NCBI GenBank assembly: GCA_030040055.1
Contig: JASHUK010000107.1
Coordinates: 1 to 10,250 of the forward strand
DNA length: 10,250 bases
Direction of reading: 5' to 3'
Source: Nitrososphaerales archaeon
GTDB lineage: Archaea; Thermoproteota; Nitrososphaeria; Nitrososphaerales; Gagatemarchaeaceae
A program made the translations under genes and the position numbers. Positions 1-6,105 of this stretch are shown here, piece by piece (the first letter of the stretch is position 1; every line of letters starts with the position of its first letter). The notes below the pieces were generated by a model, which was given only the letters and a program-made list of their open reading frames with translations, was not told the origin of the DNA and searched no databases.

Positions 1-86
1 TAATGAACGCCGCCCTCACCAAGGAGGACGTGGACTTCGCGGCCGGCGCGTTCGTGAAAGCGGGGAAGGAGCTAGCGATAGTCTAG
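1..86 (+). CDS. C-terminal end of an alpha-oxoamine synthase (KBL/BioF-like), partial
   Basis: Only the last 27 codons lie in the window (first complete codon at 3-5, stop TAG at 84-86). The visible tail reads NAALTKEDVDFAAGAF followed by VKAGKELAIV. This resembles the C-terminal helix of 2-amino-3-ketobutyrate CoA ligase (glycine C-acetyltransferase) and related PLP enzymes such as 8-amino-7-oxononanoate synthase; E. coli Kbl ends in a similar EAFTRIGKQLGVIA pattern. These enzymes condense an acyl-CoA with an amino acid, or run the reverse thiolysis. The catalytic lysine and PLP site lie upstream, outside the window, so the subtype cannot be assigned. The gene overlaps the convergent ligase gene by 15 nt. 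An N-terminal truncation by the window edge is certain; the family call is moderately sure. Confidence 0.5.
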   Translation, partial: MNAALTKEDVDFAAGAFVKAGKELAIV

Positions 87-821
87 GGAGAACGGGTCGC
101 CGAGGTTCCACTCCCTCCTCGAGTACCGCTCTGTGACCAGCCTCGCCGCCAGTGCCGACTCCACCGCCGTCGGGGCGGAGGGCTCGAACCCGCCGGATGC
201 GGACCGAAGCGCTTCGACGAACCGGTCCCTTCCGACTCCGCAGTTGGCGACCTCCGCGGGTCGGCTCCGCGGGTACCTCCGGGCCGGCGCCTTCGCAGCC
301 GGCGTGGTGACCCTTCGCAGCAGGGCGAGGTCGGCGCCGAGGAGCATCGTCCCGTGGCACATCGCGGCCCTGTCTGAGATGTAGGCGGCCATCCCTGAGA
401 TCTTCCTTCCAGAGGAGTCGACGATCCTGTTGGGAGGGTCGAAGCTGGCCACGAAGGAGCAGGCTCTGAGAGCGGCGACAACGACGCCTGCAAACGACCG
501 GAAAACCTCCTTTGCATCGGAGGAGTATGAGAGACGCTCGGAACTGCCGTTGCGCGGGACGACGAAGGTCCAGTTGGTGTTGCCCGGGCCGTTGTACACG
601 GCGCCTCCCGCGGTGAACCTCCTCAGGACGGGGATGCCGGCCGCGTCGCAGTACTCGAGGTCGGTCTCCGCTTCGGCGAGCTGGGCCCTACCGAGGACGA
701 CCGACGTCTGGTTGTCCCACGTCCTCAGCAGGGGGGAGGCTGCGGCCCTGAAGAGGGCCTCCTCGAGGGCGAGGTTGCCCGCGGGATCCCCCAGCGTGGC
801 GTCAAGGAACCTCCCGGCCAA
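72..821 (-). CDS. lplA: Lipoate-protein ligase A-type protein (biotin/lipoate A/B transferase fold)
   Basis: This 249-residue protein matches the LplA/LipM fold, which attaches lipoyl or octanoyl groups to lysines of E2 or glycine-cleavage H proteins. Visible landmarks are the N-terminal NLALEEAL helix (about 16-23), RTWDNQTSVVLGRAQ (33-47), the lipoate-loop region RRFTAGGAVY (67-76) with GNTNWTF (80-86), the catalytic lysine in GRKISGMA (138-145, K140), CHGTMLL (155-161) and EWNLGDPF (237-244). The usual RR-x-x-GGG-AVYHD loop is altered (AGG and YNG). The length matches a protein without the about 80-residue C-terminal accessory domain of E. coli LplA, as in archaeal LplA/LplB pairs or LipM-type octanoyltransferases; no LplB partner is visible. 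The start is TTG at 819-821; no better ATG or GTG lies upstream. It is divergent from archease. Confidence 0.85.
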   Translation of the reverse strand: MAGRFLDATLGDPAGNLALEEALFRAAASPLLRTWDNQTSVVLGRAQLAEAETDLEYCDAAGIPVLRRFTAGGAVYNGPGNTNWTFVVPRNGSSERLSYSSDAKEVFRSFAGVVVAALRACSFVASFDPPNRIVDSSGRKISGMAAYISDRAAMCHGTMLLGADLALLRRVTTPAAKAPARRYPRSRPAEVANCGVGRDRFVEALRSASGGFEPSAPTAVESALAARLVTERYSRREWNLGDPFSLDYR

Positions 822-847
822 CTCGCCCTCAAGGTCCCCCGCACAGG

Positions 848-855
848 TTAAGAAC
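848..855 (+). promoter_or_regulatory. Possible TATA-like element for archease
   Basis: TTAAGAAC is the only AT-rich patch in the 59-nt gap between lplA and archease. Its centre is about 30 nt before the archease ATG at 881, the same spacing as other start-proximal boxes in this window. The match to an archaeal TATA box is weak. The opposite-strand reading GTTCTTAA could serve lplA. Confidence 0.3.
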
Positions 856-880
856 GTTGGACTGTGTCGGCGCCCCGACG

Positions 881-1300
881 ATGCCCTACAAGCTCCTCCC
901 GGACGTGGCGCTGGCCGACGTAGCCTTCGAGGCCGACTCGGCGACCGCCGGCGGGCTCTTCGAGGTCTGCGGTCGTGCGCTGACGGACATCATGGTAGAC
1001 AGGAGGGGGGTCAGACCGACGAAGGAGCGGGTCGTCAGGATAGAAGGGAAGGAGCTGGACCGCCTGCTCTACGACTTCCTCACTGAGCTGATCGTCGTCA
1101 AGGACGTGGACTCTCTCCTGTTCAAGGAGTTCCGGGTGAGCCTCCCGGCCGGAGGTGGGCTGGTCGCACGACTGGAGGGGGAGCCGATAGACAGGAAGCG
1201 TCACAAGCTCAGGAACGACGTGAAGGCGGTCACCATGCATATGTTCGGGGTCAAGCGGCAGGGAAGACGATGGAAGGCGACCATCGTCCTGGACATCTGA
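881..1300 (+). CDS. Archease, RtcB-activating protein
   Basis: Archease promotes guanylylation and multiple turnover of the tRNA-splicing ligase RtcB. The 139-residue product has the family layout: an N-terminal strand with an acidic site (PDVALADVAFEADS, residues 8-21), a long helix (AGGLFEVCGRALTDIMVD, 23-40), the ELDRLLYDFLTELIVVKD segment (61-78), the basic RKRHKLRNDVKAVTMH segment (about 106-121) and the terminal strand ending VLDI with its conserved aspartate. In most archeases the first acidic site reads HTAD; here the histidine position is not obvious (VALAD), although the aspartate is kept. I chose ATG 881 because the longer reading from TTG 857 adds eight residues absent from the family and would overlap the promoter. 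It lies 73 nt upstream of its functional partner rtcB. Confidence 0.9.
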   Translation: MPYKLLPDVALADVAFEADSATAGGLFEVCGRALTDIMVDRRGVRPTKERVVRIEGKELDRLLYDFLTELIVVKDVDSLLFKEFRVSLPAGGGLVARLEGEPIDRKRHKLRNDVKAVTMHMFGVKRQGRRWKATIVLDI

Positions 1301-1326
1301 CGGAGCCGGCCCAGACTCGTCCGAAC

Positions 1327-1334
1327 GCTTAAAG
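1327..1334 (+). promoter_or_regulatory. TATA-like promoter element for rtcB
   Basis: GCTTAAAG sits in an otherwise very GC-rich 73-nt gap between archease and rtcB. Its centre lies about 43 nt before the rtcB ATG, so the predicted transcript would have a leader of roughly 15-20 nt. No Shine-Dalgarno sequence precedes the ATG. This suggests rtcB can be transcribed separately from archease. Confidence 0.45.
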
Positions 1335-1373
1335 TGGGAACGGCCCCGGCTCGCCCGGCTGAGCGTTTCATAG

Positions 1374-4327
1374 ATGCCCGTACCGCAATCGATCAGGCAG
1401 GTCTCCGACGTCTCGTGGGAGATCCCCCAGACGTACAAGCAGGGGATGCTGGTACCGGCCCGCATCTACGCGACCAAGAGGCTCCTCGAAGGCATGGACG
1501 GCGGCGTCCTTGAGCAGGTCACCAACGTCGCCTGCCTCCCCGGGATCGTGGGCAGGTCGTACGCGATGGCCGACGCCCACTGGGGATACGGCTTCCCCAT
1601 AGGCGGCGTTGCGGCGTTCGACCTCGAAAAGGGCGTAATCTCCCCTGGGGGTATAGGGTCGACATCAATTGCCTCCACCCCGACTCGAAGGTATACGACG
1701 CCAACGGAGTCTGGACGCCGATCCGCGACGTGACGACAGAGGCTCAAGGTTTCGTCAGCCTGAACGCGAGGCCCACTCGACTCGGCACGAAAGCCGTGAT
1801 GAAACAGGACAGGTGGGAGTCCGGGCGCGTCCTCAGGCTGGCGACGAAGTCAGGGAGGCTGCTAATGCTCACCGCCGACCATCCGGTGCTAACCAAGCGA
1901 GGCATGGTCGAGGCAGGGCAGCTCTCGCTCTCGGACAAGGTCGTGGTGGATCCTTCGGAAGGGATGCCTTACACGAGGCCCATCGACCTGGAACTGTTCT
2001 CGCCCGAGACCCTCGCAGGGGTTATGGAGAGGGTGGGGGTCACCTCCAGAGGGAACGCGAGGGCCCAGGTCCTCAACCAACTGAAGGAGCGTTCGCTCGA
2101 CAGACTCGTGCTCAGCGACCCCAGGATGGCCCAGCTCCTGAAGATCCTGGGCTTCGTTTTCGGGGACGGGACGATCCCCGCGGTCGAAAGGGGCCCGTAC
2201 GTCTCCTTTTACGGCAAGAAGGAGGACCTGGCCGAGATAGGGCGCGACCTCGAGTCGCTGGGCTTCGGCTCCCACGCCTTCAGCCGCCGACGCCACGCCA
2301 AGGTCAACACGGCCTACGATCCATCAGAGTTCGACTTCGAGGAGCACTCGCTCCAGGCCGCTTCGACTGCGCTGGCCGTGCTTCTCGTAGCGCTGGGCGC
2401 TCCCTACGGAAAGAAGGCATCGCAAGCATACGGGCTCCCTCAGTGGCTCTTCGCTTCTGAGCCCTGGCAGAGGAAGCTCTTCCTCGGGGCGTATTTCGGC
2501 GCCGAGCTGTCGAAGCCGAGGACTGTCAACGGCTACGACTTCCAGATGCCCCTCTTCAGCGTGAACAAGCTCGAGACCCTGGCGGACAGCGCCCTCGGGC
2601 TCCTCGATGACTTCAGGAGGCTCCTGCGCTCTCTGGACGTCGAGACGTCGGAGCCCTCAAGGGTGGATGGGTACAGCTACGACGGTGTCGACGGCAGGTC
2701 GATCGGCTTCAGGGTGGGGATCCTTTCGAACACCCCGAACCTCTCGCGCTTCCTCAGCCGTGTGGGATACCAGTACAATGACGGGAAGCGGAGGCTCTCG
2801 AGTCTCGCGGTCGGATACCTCGCTCACCTCCAGGGGGTGCGCGGCGAGCGAAACCGGGTCCGCCAGCTTGCCGTCGAGATGTACGCTTCTGGGGTCGGGG
2901 CTGGAAGGATAGTCGAGTCGCTGTCGTCTGAGGTGGCGGGTCCAAGCTTCATCAGACACTCGATTTGGGGCGGAAGGGGGACGGCACGGGTCTGGCGCGA
3001 CCAGAGGTTCGAGCGGTACGCCGAAGAGAGGGAGCACGGCCAGACGGGCTTCATCTTCGACGACATCGTGTCGATCGAGTCGGTCGCCTACGAGGGGCCC
3101 GTCTACGACGTGACGATAGGGGACGAGTGTCACAACTTCGTGGCAGAGGGTGTGGTCGTCTCTAACTGCGGAATGCGGCTCATCTCGACCTCCTTGCGCT
3201 ATTCGGAGGTCGCTCCGAAGGTAAAAGACCTGGTAGACAGGATTTTCAGGCTCGTGCCTGCCGGAGTGGGCGTCAAGGGGACGCTCAGGATCACCGAGTC
3301 CCAGTTCGACGAGATAATGAGGTACGGCGTCAAGTGGTGCGCCGAGAACGGCCTCGCATGGGAGGACGACCCGTCGCACGTGGAGGAGGGGGGGTACCTG
3401 AAGGGGGCGGACCCATCGAAGGTGAGCGCGCAGGCGAGGAGCAGGGGGAAGGAGCAGTTCGGGACCCTCGGCTCGGGCAACCACTACCTGGAGATACAGG
3501 TCGTCGACCCGGCGAGGCACTTCGACCCCGACCTGGCGAAGCACTTCGGGGTGGTACACGACGACCAGGTGATGGTGATGGTGCACTGCGGGAGCAGGGG
3601 CTTCGGGCACCAGATCGGGAGCGACTACCTGCGCGTCTTCGACGGGGCGATGCGGCGCTACGGCATATCCGTGCGGGACAGGGAGCTCGCGTGCGCGCCG
3701 TTCGCCTCCAACGAGGGGCGGGACTACTACGGGGCCATGGTCTGCGCGGCCAACATGGCGTTCACCAACCGGCAGGTGATAGTCCAGAAGGTCAGGGAGG
3801 CCTTCTCGGCCGTCTTCCACCGCGACGCCGAGTCCCTCGGGATGAACCTTGTCTACGACGTGTGCCACAACATAGCCAAGGTCGAGAAGCACACGGTGGA
3901 CGGCTCCTCGAGGGAGCTCCTGGTCCACAGGAAGGGGGCGACCCGGAGCTTCGGCCCCGGGCACCCGGACGTCCCGGCCGCATACAGGAGCATCGGCCAG
4001 CCGGTAATCATCGGGGGGTCGATGGAGACCGGGTCATACCTCCTCGTCGGGACTGCGAAGGCGATGCAGGAGACGTTCGGCTCGACCGCCCACGGGTCGG
4101 GGAGGACCATGTCGCGCACCGCGGCGAAGAGGACGGTGAGGGGGGCGGAGCTGCAGCGGAAGATGCTCGAGAGGGGGATCTACGTGAAGGCGGTCACCAT
4201 GGACGGGCTCGCCGAAGAGGCGGGGATGGCCTACAAGGACATCTCGGAGGTCGTCGAGACGATGGACCGGGCGGGGATTTCGAAGAAGGTCGTCGCGCTA
4301 AGACCGGTCGGGAACATCAAGGGCTAG
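1374..4327 (+). CDS. rtcB: RtcB tRNA-splicing ligase precursor, intein-containing and frameshifted
   Basis: RtcB joins 2',3'-cyclic-phosphate and 5'-OH RNA ends with GTP and Mn2+. The N-extein (1374-1669, about 99 residues) starts MPVPQSIRQVSD and contains MADAHWGYGFPIGGVAAF and SPGGIG. The C-extein (3167-4327, 386 residues) begins at the metal-ligand cysteine (CGMRLI). It carries GSGNHYLEIQ, VHCGSRGFGHQ, YDVCHNIAKVE, HRKGATRSF with the guanylylated histidine, and the terminal PVGNIKG with the GMP-contacting lysine. The exteins sum to about 485 residues, close to the 481 of Pyrococcus horikoshii RtcB, so all core residues appear present. The reading frame breaks once, at about 1656-1659. Frame 0 runs SPGGIG and then ends at a TGA (1731-1733), whereas the -1 frame gives VDIN and runs open to 4327. 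This is a one-base deletion, an assembly error or recoding. The stop overlaps that of the convergent PAC2 gene. Function is certain from the family; expression is not. Confidence 0.9.
1653..1663 (+). other. Single-base frameshift in rtcB just before the intein
   Basis: The conserved RtcB sequence here is GGIG-V-D-I-N-C. The DNA reads ATA GGG TCG ACA in frame 0, but inserting one G in the GGG run (ATA GGG GTC GAC ATC AAT TGC) restores V-D-I-N-C exactly. Everything downstream for 2.6 kb is open in the -1 frame, so only this one base is missing. There is no canonical X-XXY-YYZ slippery heptamer in frame. A homopolymer sequencing or assembly error, or a very recent mutation, is the simplest explanation. 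Confidence 0.85.
1670..3166 (+). mobile_element. RtcB intein with LAGLIDADG homing endonuclease
   Basis: This in-frame insertion of 499 codons lies between the N and C of the conserved RtcB motif D-I-N-C. Intein residue 1 is Cys, with block A CLHPDSKVYDANG. Block B has the TADH motif (68-71). Two LAGLIDADG motifs follow, LGFVFGDGT (about 160-168) and FLGAYFGAEL (271-280), the second with Glu in place of the catalytic Asp. A helix-turn-helix-like stretch lies at about 400-432. Block F is VYDVTIGDECHNFVAEG and block G is VVVSN, followed by Cys+1. The endonuclease would cut intein-free rtcB alleles and drive homing. The usual penultimate His of block G is Ser, which can slow Asn cyclisation. Inteins in rtcB are known from Methanocaldococcus and Pyrococcus. 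The Cys+1 residue is also RtcB's metal-ligand cysteine, so the unspliced precursor should be inactive. Confidence 0.9.
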
Positions 4328-5091
4328 CCGATGTAGCCGGGGCGCCCCTCTTTCCTCTCAGGTGCGCTCTCCCTCGCCTGCTCGGAGAGGCTCTGGATCT
4401 GGCTGATCAGCTTCTGGGTCTCCGCCGCCTTCTCCTTCAGCTTGGAGGTGTCGATCGGGATTCCGACGACCTTGGACAGCGTCTCCAGGACGGACTCCGA
4501 CGCAGCCGCGTCAACGACGTACCCCGACGTCTCCCCAAGGAGGCACGCTCCCTGAAGCCCCCGCAGCGAGGCCATCCCGACCAGGACCCCGTTCATCCCG
4601 CTTATTCCGCCCTCCTTCATCAGGGTGACCCCTTCCCTCTCGAGTGCTTTCAGCATGTCCGCCGAAGTTCCCGACCCGAAAACCCTCGGGCTGTCCGAGA
4701 ACGACCCCGTTATGTAGGCCGCCAGGGCGTACACCTTGTCGACCCCCCTCTTCTTCGCGAACCCTACCACGGCGTCTGCCAGCTCGTACTGCCCGCGCGA
4801 CGTGGAGGGCTGCGCGTCGGCGGTGAAGACGTAGAGCCCTTCCCCTCCCCTCGGGGCGAAGTACAACTCCCCCTTCGGGGACTCTGCGACCCCGCCTTCT
4901 CCAACGTTCGCCTGCGGAGGGAAGTCGGAGCTCAGGTACTCCGCGACCTTCTCCAGGCCGAAAAGGTCGACCAGGTGGTCGGCCGCGAGCTTCCCCACGT
5001 ACCCGCTGCCGGGCAGGCCGCAGACGAGGATGCCCCTCCCCTGACCCGCTTCACCCACTACCTTCTCCGTGATGAGCTGCCCGGCGCCCAA
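4324..5091 (-). CDS. PAC2-family proteasome assembly chaperone-like protein (PbaB type)
   Basis: The 255-residue protein belongs to the PAC2 family, whose archaeal members (PbaA/PbaB) are related to eukaryotic 20S proteasome assembly chaperones. Family marks are ILVCGLPGSGYVGKLAADHL (21-40), DFPPQANV (56-63), the strand LYVFTADAQPS (86-96), VYALAAYITG (120-129), EGGISGMNGVLVGMA (160-174) and CLLGETSGY (183-191). The last 40 residues form a charged helical tail (KLKEKAAETQKLISQIQSL) ending GYIG, which is not a clean HbYX proteasome-docking motif. The start is TTG at 5089-5091, one base after the stop of the PDCD5-like gene, so the two are almost certainly cotranscribed and perhaps translationally coupled. 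The stop (minus-strand TAG, 4324-4326) interlocks with the rtcB stop. The biochemical client in this organism is inferred, not shown. Confidence 0.82.
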   Translation of the reverse strand: MGAGQLITEKVVGEAGQGRGILVCGLPGSGYVGKLAADHLVDLFGLEKVAEYLSSDFPPQANVGEGGVAESPKGELYFAPRGGEGLYVFTADAQPSTSRGQYELADAVVGFAKKRGVDKVYALAAYITGSFSDSPRVFGSGTSADMLKALEREGVTLMKEGGISGMNGVLVGMASLRGLQGACLLGETSGYVVDAAASESVLETLSKVVGIPIDTSKLKEKAAETQKLISQIQSLSEQARESAPERKEGRPGYIG

Positions 5092-5092
5092 G

Positions 5093-5470
5093 CTACTCGT
5101 CCTTCCTCGTGCCCAGCTTCTCGCTGAGGTCCACCAGCTTCCCCCTGTCCTGCACCTTGATCGAGGTCTTCAGCTGGAAGCGCAGCCCCACCTGCCTGAA
5201 GATCGAGTACAGCTCCCCTCCGGAGACCTTCTCCTTGAGCCTCCCGTCCTTCACCATCGCCGCTATCTCGCCGACCAGCCGCCCGGTCTGCTCCGGGTAG
5301 AACGAGTACGCCGCGTCTAGGACTTCGGCGCCCCTGTCGTACAGCATCGATTCCACGACCTCCCGATCTGAGCGGGTCGGATCGGGGGAGGGCGCCGCCG
5401 ACTTCAGCCGCCTCCTCATCGCCTCGAGCTTCCTGCGCTCTATGAGCTTGATCTCGACGTCTTCTTCCAA
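5093..5470 (-). CDS. PDCD5-like small protein, putative nucleic-acid binder
   Basis: This 125-residue protein has the layout of archaeal PDCD5-family DNA-binding proteins (COG2118-like). It has a charged N-terminal helix (IKLIERRKLEAMRRRL, 7-22), a helical core (REVVESMLYDRGAEVLDAAY, 36-55), and the segment VGEIAAMVKDGRLKEKVSGG (66-85). That segment aligns by eye with the family pattern Q-L-A-x-x-GR-x-x-K-I-x-x-x-x-L. A basic tail follows (about 98-111). It diverges from the family in the core and has an extra C-terminal stretch, DLSEKLGTRKDE. The start is TTG at 5468-5470, about 30 nt from a TATA-like box, so the transcript is probably leaderless. It is the first gene of a two-gene unit with the PAC2 gene. 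Alternatively it is an unrelated lineage-specific helical protein; a profile search would decide. Confidence 0.5.
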   Translation of the reverse strand: MEEDVEIKLIERRKLEAMRRRLKSAAPSPDPTRSDREVVESMLYDRGAEVLDAAYSFYPEQTGRLVGEIAAMVKDGRLKEKVSGGELYSIFRQVGLRFQLKTSIKVQDRGKLVDLSEKLGTRKDE

Positions 5471-5496
5471 GGTCCGTCCAACCGACCTGCTGCGCC

Positions 5497-5504
5497 GATA
5501 AAAC
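5497..5504 (-). promoter_or_regulatory. TATA-like promoter of the PDCD5-like/PAC2 unit
   Basis: On the minus strand this reads GTTTTATC, in an otherwise GC-rich gap. Its centre is about 30 nt before the TTG start at 5470, as expected for an archaeal promoter giving a leaderless or nearly leaderless transcript. No Shine-Dalgarno sequence is seen. Confidence 0.5.
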
Positions 5505-5543
5505 GGTTGCTGACAGGTGTCTCCGCCGTCGTCAGACCACGGT

Positions 5544-5972
5544 CTACGGCTGCGTGATCTTGATCGACTGGGTCGGACAGCTCGTCTCGCAGGCCATGCA
5601 GAAGATGCAGTCCATCTCCCTCACTGGGTCGGACTTGTCGCTCCTGTACTGGTCCCACTCAGGAGTCCCCTGCTGGACGATCGTGTCCTTGCCGGTCCCG
5701 GCCTGTCCCGGGTTGAGGTTCCACTCGAAGACGAACACGGGGCAGACGTCCATGCAGACGCCGTCTGCGACGCACGACTCCCAGTCGACAGCCACCTGGC
5801 TGCCGTGGATGCCGTTCGCCGTAGGGTATGGATTGCCATCCCCATCCATCCTGCTTGCTCCTCCCGCCCTGACCTTGTGGTTGTTGTGGTCGCCAGTCAG
5901 CGGGAACTGGTCGGGCTTCGACAGGAAGTTCGGGTCTATCGGGGCGGACTTGTATCCTACATCTCGGGTCAA
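5544..5972 (-). CDS. Zinc-containing 7Fe ferredoxin
   Basis: This 142-residue cytosolic electron carrier resembles the zinc ferredoxin of Sulfolobus, which accepts electrons from 2-oxoacid:ferredoxin oxidoreductases. Cluster I is CVADGVCMDVCP (67-78). Asp70 replaces the second Cys, giving a probable [3Fe-4S] cluster. Cluster II is CIFCMACETSCP (122-133), with four cysteines for [4Fe-4S]. The zinc ligands known from Sulfolobus (two His in GDH-x-x-H, a third His, and an Asp seven residues before cluster II) appear as H29, H32, H56 and D115. Relative to the 103-residue Sulfolobus protein, it has an N-terminal extension and two insertions, at about 40-53 and 90-112. The first available start is TTG 5972, about 34 nt from a TATA-like box; an upstream ATT or an internal start is possible. 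It appears monocistronic. Confidence 0.9.
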   Translation of the reverse strand: MTRDVGYKSAPIDPNFLSKPDQFPLTGDHNNHKVRAGGASRMDGDGNPYPTANGIHGSQVAVDWESCVADGVCMDVCPVFVFEWNLNPGQAGTGKDTIVQQGTPEWDQYRSDKSDPVREMDCIFCMACETSCPTQSIKITQP

Positions 5973-6000
5973 TGTCGGCCGAAGCGCGTCCTCCTTCGGG

Positions 6001-6010
6001 TGTTTTTAAG
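6001..6010 (-). promoter_or_regulatory. TATA-like promoter of the zinc ferredoxin gene
   Basis: The minus strand reads CTTAAAAACA, the most AT-rich stretch upstream of the ferredoxin. It is centred about 34 nt before the TTG start. A GGAGGA sequence lies between it and the start but is about 17 nt from the TTG, too far for a normal ribosome-binding site. Confidence 0.5.
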
Positions 6011-6036
6011 TCTAAGGCTCCCGAGTTCCGGTGCGT

Positions 6037-6067
6037 CTCAGGGCCCGGACCTGGACGGCTGCCTGAG
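6037..6067. repeat. Inverted repeat (hairpin) between the methyltransferase-like gene and the ferredoxin promoter
   Basis: CTCAGG-GCC at 6037-6045 can pair with GGC-(TG)-CCTGAG at 6057-6067, a stem of nine pairs with a two-base bulge and an 11-nt loop. It lies downstream of the methyltransferase-like stop (6106) and upstream of the ferredoxin TATA box. It could act as a 3'-end structure or a regulatory site. No T-run follows on the minus strand, so a terminator role is unproven. The remainder of this 133-nt gap shows nothing else. Confidence 0.3.
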
Positions 6068-6105
6068 TACTTGACTGACCGAACTGGGACACAAGCGAAC
6101 CGCTC

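Noticed and set aside
177..197. T-arm-like sequence (GGGTTCGAGCCC on the minus strand) suggesting a tRNA.
   Set aside because: No matching acceptor, D or anticodon arms are present, and it lies inside the ligase gene coding for SGGFEPSAPT.
1647..1663. A canonical programmed -1 slippery site to explain the rtcB frame break.
   Set aside because: No X-XXY-YYZ heptamer lies in frame. Slippage of GGG onto AGG would pair poorly. A missing G is simpler, though recoding is left open as a finding.
2657..3964. A 435-codon open frame antisense to rtcB.
   Set aside because: It lies opposite well-conserved RtcB and intein sequence. Its translation is low-complexity (rich in R, P, H, V, D) with no recognisable domain, a usual by-product of GC-rich codon usage.
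3334..5127. A 597-codon open frame on the plus strand running across rtcB and antisense to PAC2.
   Set aside because: It is out of frame with rtcB, is dominated by R, G, E and A repeats, and spans two solid genes on opposite strands. It is not plausible as a protein.
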